From the NCBI GenBank assembly GCA_016584305.1, contig JACEEZ010017909.1:22501-86500 (forward strand): a stretch of DNA of 64,000 bases, given 5' to 3'. Shown here one piece after another: positions 40,472-52,675 of the stretch (position 1 is its first letter; each line of letters begins with the position of its first letter). Position numbers and translations under genes: made by a program. The DNA is from Chionoecetes opilio (lineage: Eukaryota; Arthropoda; Malacostraca; Decapoda; Majidae). Below the pieces are notes generated by a model. The model made no database searches. It was not told where the DNA came from and saw only the letters and a program-made list of their open reading frames with translations.

Positions 40472-42149
40472 TCCCGGTGACAACCCACACACTAGCCTAA
40501 TTTATCATTTCTGCCATTAAAATAATAGCTTAGTTAGTGTTCGCCATTTGTCTGAGGCGTTGGTGTAGAAAAATGGGCCCGAGTGATGTGTGAGAGTACA
40601 TTTGAACGGCCCACCACCACTGCTCCACACAATGGTTGACCTTCCACCTCCACCACCGCCCGGCTTCCTGACAAGTTTACACACCTATATAAGGCCATCT
40701 GGACCTGATTTTACCTTAATTATGACACGTGTGCATTCACAAGGTATGCATGTTACTCTCGGTTGTGTTGAAAACTCACCTGTAATGGTCTGGGAAGAAA
40801 TAGAATGGAATAAGTGCACAGCGGGATGGAGGTGGGATGTACAAGCCACTGCATGGTGAACGCAGTCAGCTGACTCAAACCTCCACTCGTTGCGTTGTCC
40901 TTGCTTACCGCACCTCGATGCAACGGGTCGACAAAATTTCTTGCATATGGGCCTCTGTCCTCATCCGCGGCCACGCCCTCAGCTGAGAGGTTATACCCGC
41001 AGAAGCTCACACTAGGCGCGGCGACCACAAACGTACCCTTGTTAAGTGTGATCCCGTACACTTGCGACATCTGGTGAATACGTTGGAGGTGTGTGGGGAG
41101 GTCGTCGTCGAAGAGGAGAATGTCGTCAACCACCTTAACGCAGTTATCTACACCCTGCAGGGCCAGGTCGCCGCGGAGACAGTAAGTGTCACCGGTAGCC
41201 GAGAAACCCATGGGACCTCTGCAGTGTTGAAAGCGGCCGTATGGCGTGATAAATGTTGTCAGGTGTTGGTCGTCCTCGTGTAGTTCCAACTGCCAGTACC
41301 CGCACAAGGTTTCCGCTGTGGTGAAAAAACGCGCTGACGGGTTGACACTGCGGACAGCGGTGAATGGAGTTGGGGCAGGATGTGTTGGGCGGGCCACTTG
41401 AGAGTGAGTTTCGTCAAGTCAACCGTGATTCTCACGCCTTTATCCTTAGCCACGACGACTAGCGGGTGACACCACTCTGAAAGGTCGTCACAGGGAGGCT
41501 TGATGATTCCCTGACGTGTCATCGAGTCAAGTTCCTCCTGAACTTGACGCTGGAAAGCGAAGGGAACCTGCCTCGGTGTGTGAATGGCGAATGGTACGGC
41601 TCCCTCCTTCACGTGAATCCTCATGGGTTTGCCCACCATGGGTTTCAGAGGAGACGTTTTGAGATTCGCCTTGGAGAGTAACACGTCCGAAAACTCGCGC
41701 AGAAAGTGCGCCCGTGCAGCTGACGGGGACGTGGTAGGAGGGAGTCATCTCAGCGCTTCTGTTGACGTGCTTGACCTCCAATAGTGGCTTCGGGAAGGCA
41801 GGTGAAATGATAGCCAGCTCCATGCAGTGGCCGTAGGACAGGAGGGGCGTTTGAATACCCTCGTGCACCTGTATCTTGGCGGTACAAGATTTCCCGTGGA
41901 GCCCTTTAAAGTAGCGTAAAAACATCCCACAGCAGGTGTTATTACTGACCATCCGCTGTCAGCGTAGTAGTGGACGGTAGAGATTGTAGGTGCTGAGGGG
42001 ATGTGAAGCATTTGCAGGTGTCTCTTCCCGATAACAGTGACGTCGGCCCCTTGTCTGGTAAATCTGGAGCCTGGAAGTGGACTCGCCGTGCACCAGGTGA
42101 ACGCAGACCGGGGTGGGAGTCAGGGGCACTGGAAGGTGAACATCTGTTA

Positions 42150-42480
42150 GGCTATAGTACAGCTTCTTAGAAAAATATATTGTTCAAATTGGGATAAAAG
42201 CAACAGACTTGGTGTACTTATAATATGATATACACTAAATAATATAGGGGGTTGACCCCAACAAAATTTGCATGATAAGAGGACGTGGCACCAAAAAACA
42301 AAAGGCCGCCATAAAATACCAAAAAATTCTTTAGCGACCTAGATATGCTTCTAATATATTTTTTTGAGTGGTTTTAAAATACTAGACTATGGTTGTGGAC
42401 ATGCCCAATCCATTAAGATCTATAGCTGAATGATTGGAAGCATCTCAAAATTTGAAATTTTCAAAATGGCGTCCATTTTG
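42150..42480. repeat. Long terminal inverted repeat, left
   Basis: Shares stretches with the reverse complement of the right end, for example TTGTTCAAATTGGGATAAAA, GACCCCAACAAAAT, CCCAATCCATTAAGAT and TTTTCAAAATGGCG. Confidence 0.7.
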
Positions 42481-42619
42481 CTTTAAATAAAGCATTTAGA
42501 AGCAAAAAAAAAGCACAAAACGCTGTAAAATATCTCATCATTTATATGATACTCCCTTGTAGTTTGTCTGCAAAAAACTTTTGCAAATGAAATACACTAT
42601 ATGGGAATAGAACCAAAAT

Positions 42620-45600
42620 TTATTCAATGTGATATTCCGCTTTTGTCCAGTGATACTGATGCAAATTATTCTTGCAGTGCACATGTTGACCACATTTCGA
42701 AGTGACATACGATCGAGTATCTGCAGTCCATTTACTGTACACAGCCACCTGGCAGACACACAGTTCAGTGCAGCTAAGGTCGTTCCTCTTGCACTTGCAG
42801 AGTCCCCTGCATGCTTTCTTACACCCACAGCGAATAAGTTCATGACAACCCCGCGATGCCTCTGGTAGCGCTGTCCAGTGCGGATGCCACCATGTTCTGT
42901 CATAGTCCATCCCATTCACCTGGATTTGGCAGAAACGGGGAATGAGGTTCAGAGTCTGGCCCCATATGTGTCCAACCTTTGGTATGTAGCTCGTTGCAGT
43001 GTTCCAACAGTGCTGCCCAGTGGAGGAATGTTTTTTAGTGATCTTGACCCTGGCGCAAAAAGATTTTTCCTTGCTTCGTTCACAGTGCCCTAGCCCGCAT
43101 GTTCTGCTGTATAGAAGTACGACGTATTTCTCGATGGTTTGCAGATCCGTCAAGTCGAGGCTATTTTGGTGCTTTGGCAAGTTTTCCGAGAGTGTCTGTC
43201 AGAGAATCAAAGACATTCCAACTTTCCAGCATGTTTTTTTTCCCCACGTCCAGCAAACGATGAAGTATTTGTCACATCCTGTTAGGCAATGGAAAGTGGC
43301 AAAGCTGCTGCCTTCCTGCGCCCAAGATTTGATGCAACTGTGTGGGCCCCTATATACCGAAATGTCTTCCTGTCCCAAAATGCGACCACAGCTCTGCTAT
43401 TTCAGATGGAGAACTACTGCAACCGCTAGTACCAAATACGTCAGGTTTGTTGTACGTTTTGTAACTGCCCCTATATCCTTGTGCCACACAGTCAGTACAT
43501 GTATCATTACCGAGTGTCCGCCTCCTCGTGTGTGCAGGGTTCTAGATGTGATGTGTTTCTTATCAGCCTGTGTGAATTTAAACATGTGTATCAAATGTTG
43601 ACACTAAGTGCTTTCCCCTCGGGTGCTATTTCTTCTGCGATGTACTCCGCCAGAAGGAGGACAAGCTCTTCTTTGTTTGCGTCAACTTGCAGGAACGCTG
43701 CCAGTTGGTTGGAAGTGGTGTGCTTGCCAGAACTCTTCTGCGCTGTCCAGTTCCTCTGCTTTCCCGTGTGCTCTCCTTGAGACTGTTTTTGATGAAAACG
43801 GTCCAAAACTACATCTAGTCTTTGAACCTTTTGAAGACGTCGTCGGATGTAAGGCATAAAAACACACTTGGCATATTCATTGAAGTTGGTCTTGACACCT
43901 TTAGGTGGCAACATGTGTACAATTGCAGCACCGTCCAGCACCTCAGCTTCTACAACTGGGTCAAATCAGGAACAACTTTGTCTGTTTGGGTTTGGTTTGA
44001 AGGCATGGCACCAGACCCGACTTTGAGCAGTGTCTTAGGTTTCCCATGTTCGACAATGATGAAGGGCATGCCGGGTTTTTCGTGGGCGAAGAACTCGGTG
44101 AGGCTTCCACTCCTCGACTGGCACGAAATGTACAGCTGGGAGAATAAAGCACAGTTTCCCTTGAGTGAAGAAACCCTGAAACTTATTCTGCTGGGGGACG
44201 TGTTTCTTCGGTGTTCCAAAGAGTGCCAGATTGTTCTTCGTATGGTGTCGGAAAGTGGTTTCTCGCAGAGGACCAGTCTTTCCTCTGCAAATGTGCTGTC
44301 CCTCTTCTGGCCAATATTTTTACTGTTTGTAGAGTCTGAGCCACGGAGTGGTCCATCACTAATTTGGTGTCGAGCGTGACCAGAACGTTCCCGTCATCAA
44401 TGAAGGGTGCCCATGCCCTGCATGATTCCTTGCAGCTCCACACGTCTCGTTTGAACCCTTTGCACGCCTAGTGATTGCTCGTGATGCTTTCCTTTAGCCG
44501 CTGTCGTGATGTCATCAAACTCATTTATCAGCCTTGCGACTTCCGAACCTGCATCCATCCCCCCTGAGAGGGCAGCCGGATTTTCAGTAAACCCCACTGC
44601 ACCACCATCTCCCTTTATGAACTCGTTTAGCTTTTCATGGTTTGGTCAAGGGCAATTGACGAGAAGGTGTTTTGTGTTTTCTGTACGGTGAAGTGCCCCT
44701 GTGCAAACTGACGCTATACACTAGGATGTGTGTCTTTCAAACTGGAGCATGTCAATGACATGGACTAGCAGCCACCTTGAGTAGTGCGTACGGTCCATGG
44801 CAAACAACCATGGGATCAACTTTCCCAGCGTTTCTACATAGAGGTCGAAGTTGCCTTCTCGCAACGATTTCACAAACTGCAGACCAAGAGTTCAAGTGAT
44901 ATGTCATACTCCAGTACAAGAACTGTGGGTGAAGTTCTGACTTTCGTCTTGCTCCATTCGCCATATGGAAGCACATCATCTTCGTTGGTGGATCCATCAG
45001 TGTACAGTGTGTAGGCACTTTGCTTCAAAAAGACTGAGAGTAGCAGCTGCTACTTGGTGTGCCCATCTTGTTCGTGTTACATGACCACCGCCCATCATGG
45101 ATTGTGCTCGGCCTGGTGTTGTGATATTTGCTTCCACCAGAGGGAAATCGACCATCCCCTGCCTTCAAGCCAGTAAACCCAGCATCTGATACAATGCCCT
45201 CTCAATGTGTAAGCCTCCCAGAATAACGACAAATTGGTTCTCTCCAAATGAATCAGGCCACCGCCACTGTATGCTTCGTGAGTGCATATAGTGGTTGGTC
45301 CACGGTAATAACAGGAATCTGTCCTGGGTTGAGATGCTGTATGCCTGTCGACCGGGGCATTGAATGACGTACCATAGCTACAGTGTGGGTCTTTTCGTGG
45401 AAAGAGCGGCAATAATGCACTGATGCATTTTGGGCGGACAGGTGCTGTTACTTTTGATGCGTGATAAGCAGCCCATGACATGTTTCATCTGCTTCCGTCT
45501 GTGCTTGTCGAAGGTGATTGTGTACATTATCTATCCCTGCATCTTCTTCGTTAAAATAGCGCCCAAAAACATCAGTGCCGGGACGTACCTCACCTTGTAC

Positions 45601-46868
45601 TTGTGGCACGTGATACTCAGTACCATCTAGACCACTGGTGGAACTTCTGTGTACACTAATGGAAAGGGGCGTAGCTTTGTAGTGCTTTGGGAGGTGTGGT
45701 CATATTTTGCTGTCAATCCTATCTCTGCTCCATGTGTGGTCACCGTTGGGTGTTTTAGTCAGAGATATAGGTGTTCCATGGAAACTATCTTTAGAAGATC
45801 TGGAACTTGTTTGTGATCGATGTTGTCCATGGCCCCCCTCGTGAAAAATCCAGACTTGAGGTGTGGAGGGCAGACTACATTTTGTCATGGTAGAAGTTGG
45901 TTTCTCGATTAGCCAACTCAGTTTGATATGCTTAGGAGTCGATTGTAGCCAATGCAGAGACCGTACGGATGCCCGATTGTCAATCAGTTCCCTGTTTCTT
46001 GTATGTTTCATGAAGCATGAGGCTCAGGTATATTTGGGAAATGGAGTCTCTCTTTCCCCTCGTATGACGAACAGGTTTCGACGGCCTGTCGACATGTCTT
46101 CTTGGGTGCTTGACACTGTTGAACATCATCAATTGAGAAATTGTGAGTCCAGCAGGGCTTGTTGTCATTCTGGGTTTGGTCGTGTATGTTGGCTCCCTCT
46201 AAGACCCTATTTACCAAGGCTTTCAGATTTCCTGGGACTGTTTCATCTTGGCATTTCTCCGTAAAGGACCCACTAAAACTGTAGTCCATCTGGAACATAT
46301 CCCGTCTCACTATTTCTGCAGCCTTTGCTAGAATCACTGCGTCTGACTCCATGTGTTGACTGCATGCAATCTTTATACTTGCACCAACGTCTTCTCAAAC
46401 ATCAGCAACACATTCTTCCCCCTGAATGTGCTCTCAGGCCTGGAACCATCCTTATCAGTGATCTTTAAGTCGTGTGCTATTGGGCGAACATTTATGACAC
46501 CATCCATTGTGATAGCCTGACTGTGTACATTTTAGGAGATCGGCAAGGCGAAATACTGCGCACGAATCAGGATCTCTGGCCTCTTCTATGAAAGTGACCA
46601 ACTCTGCTAGAAAAGTGCTTTTGCTCAGCCTCATGGGTCTCTTCATTAGTTGAGCACTCGCGTGCATGACGTTCACGGTTGTAGAGAGCAGCCAAACACT
46701 TTGCGTGATATTGAGCGTCTTGTGCCACCAAGTCTCTTGTTCCCAGTTTGACCAAAATGCCCTGTCTTGAAGGAGTGTTGCTGGGATTCTCACCCCTTTT
46801 GGGCATATCTGGTGTCGAGGCATCAAAGCAGTCCATCTTTCCCTCCTAGTTCGCCACAGAAAAAACAT
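42620..46868 (-). pseudogene. Academ-like transposase remnant, multiple frameshifts
   Basis: Ordered minus-strand fragments of one protein: N-terminal AQDAQYHAKCLAALYNR (46,836-46,567); RRDMFQMDYSFSGSF (46,352-46,008); MSWAAYHASKV (45,481-45,095); CVVLDGAAIVHM-like (43,941-43,591); CTHEEADTR (about 43,511-43,537) and HCLTGCD (about 43,270-43,290), the acidic motifs of an XPG/FEN1-like nuclease; and a C-terminal cysteine cluster, CGCKKACRGLCKCKRNDLSC (43,180-42,620). I recall this protein as an abundant transposon-derived family in invertebrates, with the XPG-like nuclease and Cys cluster known from the Academ superfamily. A key acidic position reads Asn in TTNLTYLVLAV. Frameshifts and stops throughout: not active. 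Confidence 0.62.
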
Positions 46869-47689
46869 TTCATTGCTTTGGTGTACGTTGACAAGTCCTA
46901 TACTGGTTCTTGTTTTTTATCGGATGCAGTCCTCTGCTTGATCGCTCGATTTCCGCTTCCCTTTCTATGGCCAAGTGGTGGAATCAAACCTGTTGTAGCA
47001 GGTTTTGTGCCACCAAGCCTTTTGTTTTCTAATGCTCGCTGTATACCTTCACCTTCGTCAAGTCGTTTTTGGGTCTACGTCCAATGGAATTTCGCCCAGG
47101 TTTCAAATTCAAAAAATTGGAATTGAACGTTTCGTAACCTGAAATGTCTTTTCTTGTGGACTTAGCAGGGCATCTGGCTGGTTCGTCTCATCAATTTGAC
47201 AGATGATGCATTTAGACCAATCTGTTGGGTTACTGTAGTTTTCCCCCGACAATGCCCCTTCATCACCTCCAGTCACAATTTGACAACTTTAGACATACTG
47301 TTCATTAAATTTAAAAAGTTAGCAGAACACTGGTGTTGCGTTGTATTTTTCAGTTTACATTATTTTTCTACATCTTGTGTCGTCACCTGCAAGTAGAAGA
47401 AGATTTGGCTATTAAAGTACATATCGTCGTGTAGCCTATATAGTACATGTATGCAAGCAAACATCGTATCAAAATTGCAATGTTACATTTATGCATGGGT
47501 GACAGTATTTAGGAAATAGGTCCGTCCTCATTTAGTACATCAAGTTTCATGAAACACCAGCTAGAATACCCTACACTATTCATTGATGTTATTGTGTCTG
47601 TATGGTACATTTTAAGTGTGATTATTATCATACATATCATGTAAAAACACTTTCTTTTAGCATGTGTAAAGTGGCATGTCAAATTTAGC

Positions 47690-48035
47690 AGTCGAAATTG
47701 CGTCATTTCGTGCAAAATGGGCGCCATTTTGAAAATGTTTATATTGGATATTCATCCAATCATGTAGATATATATCTTAATGGATTGGGTATGTCCATAA
47801 ACTATAGGCTAGCATTTTAAAACACTCAAAAACCTAAATTAGAAGCAGAGCAAAGTCCCAAAGTATATTTTTCGGTATTTCATTGCGGCCATTTTGTTTT
47901 TAACGCCACACCCCCTTAACGGATCCATTTTGTTGGGGTCCACCTCTTATATTGTTTAGTATATCCCATATTATAATTATACCAAGTGTGTTGCTTTTAT
48001 CACAATTTGAACAATCGATCTGAAATGATGTGCTA
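47690..48035. repeat. Long terminal inverted repeat, right
   Basis: Partner of the left end, with many substitutions and short indels between the two. Confidence 0.7.
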
Positions 48036-48123
48036 AGCTGTACTACTACGACAGTTGCTGTATTTACGCCGTGAGGTGGGTGATGCGCGACCAATGTTTA
48101 ACGCGCCACCCTGGCCATCGTGG

Positions 48124-48901
48124 CTAGGCGTGTTGCGGCAGAACCTGTCGTATAGTAGTGGCCAGTCCTGAAGGTTGACTCTTGAAATGGGCCTGTAGGG
48201 TGTCTAAGACCTCTGTCACAGTCAAGGAAGTGTCAGGTGCGATCCCTAGGCTATGTTCTAGGATCCTTTGTACGTCCAGTGACACAACCATCCGCAGCTG
48301 GATGAGTTGCTTATGTCGTGGCAGCCTCTGTAAATCCAGCATGGTAGAGTAATCTTCCCACAGACGACGCCACTGCCGGAAAACTTGGAAGGAAGAATCA
48401 GCCAATAACGTCGGTGGACTGTGGGCCACATGCTTGCCTGTTGAAGTCGCGACGGTGGGCGTGGCAGCCACAGGAGAAGCGGCGAGTGGGGCGGTGGTTG
48501 TCGCGGGAGTCGCGACCGTGGGTAATTCGCCGCTCGCACCGGCATCGAGGGGGGGGTGTAGGTAAAGGAATGTCCCGCGCGCTGGCCGCAGACTGCAGTC
48601 TGTGCAAAGGAGACAAACGTGTGACAAGAACTTGGAACCGAGAATCCTCCTCCTTTCTCCTGGCCTCGTTGTCACGTAATCGTCTCTCCTCATCACGCTG
48701 GCACCTCTCCTCTTCATCCTGGATGCGTCGGTTATCAGCTGATAACCGGGACTCCTTCAGATAGCGAATCAAACTTGATATCGCGTCCCCCGGTAGCGGG
48801 GAGGAATGTGTCGTGTTATGTGGTTCAAAGGGTGGGGAAGCGATTTCCCCTTCGTCATCCTCCGAGCCGCTTGCCGCGGGTGACAAAACGGGGAATGACA
48901 T
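48124..48901 (-). pseudogene. Gypsy 1 gag, one frameshift
   Basis: Starts MSFPVLSPAASGSEDDEGE at 48,901. A charged segment (RCQRDEERRLRDNEARRKEE) follows, then a frameshift near 48,600, then a Ser/Ala/Thr/Pro-rich part and the capsid-like FQVFRQWRRLWEDYSTMLDL up to the stop at 48,124. No zinc knuckle remains in this piece. Confidence 0.7.
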
Positions 48902-49356
48902 CTTGAAGGGAGATGCTAACCGATAACCACCGTACGTGGAATATAAAAAAAACACAGGTAATTGTGGGTTCTGTGTGTGTGGTGTGTGGCGTTGGAGCGG
49001 GGTGAGTGAGAAGAGGGGGGAGGGGGTCTCTAGCCGCCCGCGCCTGGTTTCAAGGTCAGCCGTACCAAGCGGGTGATGGTGAACCACAACGGGGCCCCGG
49101 TACAAAAAACGCACACTGAAAAACACACACAGCAGTTATAATACACTGGTGACCCTACCGTCATACGCAGCAGTCCACACGCCTTACGTCTGTCCACAGG
49201 CACACGAGCACACGATGCTGGAGATTAAGTAAATCCAGGGAAAAAGCGTGGGTCGGTGAAGAGATGCCCCGTGGCGTCCAGACAGGAGTCGTTGGAATGG
49301 CGGGAGTCGCTGCCCGTCTCTATGTTCTTATACCTGCGATCTGCGCCATGGTGCTC

Positions 49357-49648
49357 GAGGTTTGCAGTGATTAACCGGAGTGGTTGAGGGGAGTTTATCC
49401 GAAGGAGAAGCGAGCATCTTCTGTAGGTGGTTTATTGTAAAGAACAGAGATATGCGGGACCACCAGCGGAGGGCTGGTGTTAGCGGTCCGGCTAGAGGGC
49501 AACGACTAGTTACATGAGGGCCTGAGCGGCAATGTGCAACACTGCCGCGTCGCGTACAGTGTTGCAACATAGCATGTATGTGTAGGAATTATTAAGAGGC
49601 ATGAATATTATGTAGGTGTGATTGTCTGGTTATATTCACATATTCACA
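49357..49648 (-). repeat. Gypsy 1, 5' LTR
   Basis: Partner of the left LTR; in element orientation it starts TGTGAATATGTG and ends GCAAACCTC, followed within a few bases by tggcgcagatcg, a plausible primer-binding region. Confidence 0.85.
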
Positions 49649-49653
49649 GTATA

Positions 49654-49982
49654 CATAGACTAGTTTCTCTACTTGGTTATAGATTTTACTGAAGACTGCA
49701 TCTGTGAACAAACTTCATTCCTACATTGCAATGACTTTTACAAAGTGACTTTCAGAAATCTCTATATGCGAAATATTATGATCTTTAAAAGTCTTTAATG
49801 TGACATTAACAGATAGTATAAATGGTATGATTTCCTGGGGTAATTACTGATGGTGGGAAATTAAAGTTTTTTTCAGATTTGAAATTGATAAGGCTGTATT
49901 TTGACACTACAAAATAGTGAGCCACATTTTCATACTAATAGTCTATAATAATATAAGCGAAAGTGTGTTTGTGTGTGTGTGT

Positions 49983-50015
<33 letters not shown>

Positions 50016-51049
50016 GTATAGGTTCCGCCCCCCGTGGTGGAATCCCATCATATACCACATTTTTGGAACCAGGTTGACCAGGGGAAGGTTTTAAGCCCAC
50101 TTTTTTTTTTTTTTTTTTAGCAGCCTATTAGCGATAATTGTGAAAAAAAAGTGGGTTGCGAGAATTGAGGAAACCTTGATGAAGGGTGATGGGTAATGGG
50201 TGAGTGAATGGGTGGGGTGATGGGTAATGGGTGTGGGATGATGGGTGAGTGAATGGGTGGGGGGTGATGGGTGATGGGTGAGGGAATAGATGGGGGGGTG
50301 ATGGTTAATGGGTGAATGAATGGGTGTGTGGTGATGGGTAATGGGTGAGTGAATGGGTGGGGGGGTGATGGGTAATGGGTGAGTGAATGGGTGGGGGGTG
50401 ATGGGTAATGGGTGAGTGAATGGGTTGGGGGTGATGTGAATGGGTTGGCGTTAATACATACATTTCTACATCCATGATTTCAGGAAAGTTAGAAGGGGCT
50501 ATCTGGAGAGTCTGTGTTTGGTGGGCCGAAGGCCCACCAATAGCCCTCCGCAGGAGCTAGCCAAAAAGTCCGCCCGGAGGGCGGCTTTGCGGCTAGTAAA
50601 CTATATAACCAGAGAACTGTAAACTCTAGTTAACCCTTGAAAGAAAAATACTAGTAAACTATCTTTCTATTCATTGAAATATTCAGAAGTAGGTATGTAA
50701 CTAGCCTTTTAAGTGTCATTAAAAATTTCTACAACAGCATTTCCTCTTTGGCCTGGCCATTAAAATACACAACACTTCTGAGCAGCGTTATTAACAATTT
50801 ATAAAGTTTTTAAATATTAGTCTCTGGCCAATACCATCTTTTACTTCTAAGTATGCAAATAGTACGTTTTTAAACTGGTCATTGTGCTAGCTTCGACAAT
50901 ATCGGCTAGTATTTTGTTCCATAGATTGACTACTCTGACATTGAAATAAATATTTGATTAAACTAAGGGGAAGGAGGAAAAAGATATTTAAGATTTGGAA
51001 AGTAGTGTTGAAATATACTTAGTTTTTTTCCTTTTCATTATCTTTCTCG

Positions 51050-51081
<32 letters not shown>

Positions 51082-51235
51082 CTTTCTTTCTCTCTTTCTC
51101 TCTCTCTCTTTCTCTCTCTTTTTCTCTCTCGATCTCTCTGCTCCCAGTTCTCTGACAAGTTTGCAAGCATTAGTGAGAAAGAGATGGTGAGTCTTTCCCT
51201 TCCCCACACATCCTTCCTCTGATCTAACCATACTG
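49654..51235. other. Intergenic repeats between the two gypsy elements
   Basis: No gene seen. Contains a GT microsatellite (about 49,966-50,014), a T run near 50,100, a G-rich minisatellite, a palindromic GC-rich unit near 50,519-50,600 (ggtgggccgaaggcccacc) and a CTTT/TC tract (about 51,040-51,130). Confidence 0.6.
50165..50445. repeat. Minisatellite, about 30-bp units
   Basis: Tandem variants of gggtgatgggtaatgggtga followed by gtgaatgggt, roughly eight units of varying length. Confidence 0.85.
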
Positions 51236-51239
51236 CTAT

Positions 51240-51946
51240 TGTTCTGGATTTTTCCCTTTACGCGAATAATATTCAGACAGGTAGACTCACCTTGTTTGTT
51301 AGATGATAGTCAAAAGTCCAGTAACACACGTTTCAATCAATCTGTTTCGTGGGGAATATTAGTGGTTTCGTGAGGATGTAGAGAGACACTTTGGGCTTTT
51401 GGCAGTTCGTATAATTTCAGTTAAAACTATACACTTCGGCGAAAATACGTAAGACAGGAGTCCCAGTCTAACACTCCGCCATGTACCTTGGTTCTTGCCC
51501 TTCTCTCGAGCCCTCCCGGAGGCAGCGACACACCTCGCCGATGCCTCCCTCGAGCTGGTTGATAATTACTCGTTTATCCTAAGACATTTTACATCTGCTC
51601 CCTTCACTCACTTTATTAGCATGGAGCAAATAATGTTTCTACTAGTAAACAAGCATTTTATATTACTACTCTCTATAAATATCTACCATGTTACCATATA
51701 TATATGGTGTGCTTTATAGCTACATGACATCTCTTAAAAATCTACTAGGTATGGTGACTCCGGCACAGGGAAAAAGAGGGGACAGAGGCCTCTTTGTAAG
51801 CCCTCGCGACAAATGCTGAGTCGACAAACCATGGAGACCGGGGGGGGGGGGCCCAAGTGCCACACCAGTGTCACACCAAACCTTCCACACTGTTCTTATA
51901 TTCCTTCATTCGTTTCTACCCTACTAATGCCTATAATGCCTTAACA
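51240..51946 (-). repeat. Gypsy 2, 3' LTR
   Basis: 707 bp, TG...CA ends in element orientation; almost identical to the right LTR. Confidence 0.92.
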
Positions 51947-52675
51947 TCGCTCGGTCACGCACCTGGCGCGCCCACGCGGCCTAAGAAAATGTACCTAACC
52001 ATGTTAAAAATGTGCTATACCTGTCAGACCTGTGAAGATTGAATTTTCCACGTAAAAGATACTTGCCTAACGTGATAGCTCGCTTAACACAACAACAAAG
52101 TAGCTATAGGACACTGGGAAAGAAAACAATGGGGTTTGGGGAATCAGGAGAGGCGTTCTCCAGAGCCGCGGGAAACTGCGACTCGTCAGAGAAGGTTTTA
52201 GGAACAAAAGATATCCTAGAGAATGGTAAATTCTAAAGATATTTGAGCGGAAACAGTGGAGACGTTTCTTGTATAAACTTCTTGGAAGCAAAACAAAAGC
52301 CAACACTTACATAGTGACCAGAAAGCCGTTGATAGGAAGTTCCGTAAGGGCAAACGACAGTCACATTGTTTGCTCATCAATACAATTGATACCCATGAAT
52401 CGGATTCAATGTTTCAGCTGGACTACCTTGAAAAAGTGAAATTCACATATGCCACCTTAAATAAGAAGGAAGGCAAATAGTGAAGTGGTAACTAGATCTC
52501 CTAGTCGGCCAGATGCATAGAGACAGATCGTCAGCCACTAAAAACCTAGAGATGATAGTAGTCCTGTGTTATAAAAGTCTGATTAATAGGTTAGCTTCAT
52601 GAAGGTCAGTCGATCCTTCCGAAGACCTATAATGATTAAACATGCAATACATGCAATTCACATAGCGAAAATTAG

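Larger units (their letters stand above)
39914..40948. mobile_element. 1-kb insertion in gypsy 1 pol with two tRNA-like units
   Basis: Interrupts the RT-RNase H connection. GGGC occurs on both sides (39,910-39,913 and 40,949-40,952) as a possible 4-bp target duplication, and the ends share inverted TTGCAAGAA-like sequence. Contains two tRNA-like units. No transposase seen. Confidence 0.55.
37492..41952 (-). pseudogene. Gypsy 1 pol (RT, RNase H, integrase), broken
   Basis: Collinear pieces on the minus strand: a pre-RT part (41,952-41,527); RT with WCHPLVVVAKDKG (41,684-41,259) and the active-site region VKVVDDILLFDDD (41,397-40,753); RNase H with LQSDVSRLYGLGYALLQ (39,721-39,518); linker with FIPDALSRAPV (39,403-39,011); integrase zinc finger and catalytic part with TDGGPQFTS and YPQSNGHAEAAVK (39,014-38,394); and after the MITE the integrase C-terminus with VGQTVRVQDQTSHRW (37,887-37,492). 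Several frameshifts separate them, and a 1-kb insertion splits RT from RNase H. Not functional. Confidence 0.82.
42141..48057 (-). mobile_element. Academ-like DNA transposon nested in gypsy 1, decayed
   Basis: Lies between gypsy 1 gag and pol. Left end (42,141-42,480) and right end (about 47,690-48,057) are imperfect inverted repeats of some 330 bp. Between them the minus strand carries collinear pieces of one large protein. I could not fix the exact termini or target duplication. The Academ assignment rests on the Cys-rich cluster plus XPG-like nuclease signatures. Confidence 0.6.
37141..49648 (-). mobile_element. Ty3/gypsy element 1, old, with nested insertions
   Basis: 292-bp LTRs at both ends, with GTATA flanking as a 5-bp target duplication (37,136-37,140 and 49,649-49,653). 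Read right to left: LTR, gag, protease/RT region, RNase H, integrase, polypurine tract beside the left LTR, LTR. Coding parts are split by frameshifts. It contains an Academ-like transposon, a 1-kb insertion and a MITE; without these it is about 5.1 kb. Confidence 0.85.

Noticed and set aside
42629..47396. Plus-strand ORFs across 42.6-47.4 kb
   Set aside because: The minus strand carries collinear fragments of one recognisable transposon protein; plus-strand frames are shadows.
50988..51231. Minus-strand Arg/Glu/Lys ORF and plus-strand Phe/Ser/Leu ORF
   Set aside because: Both arise from a CTTT/TC low-complexity tract.
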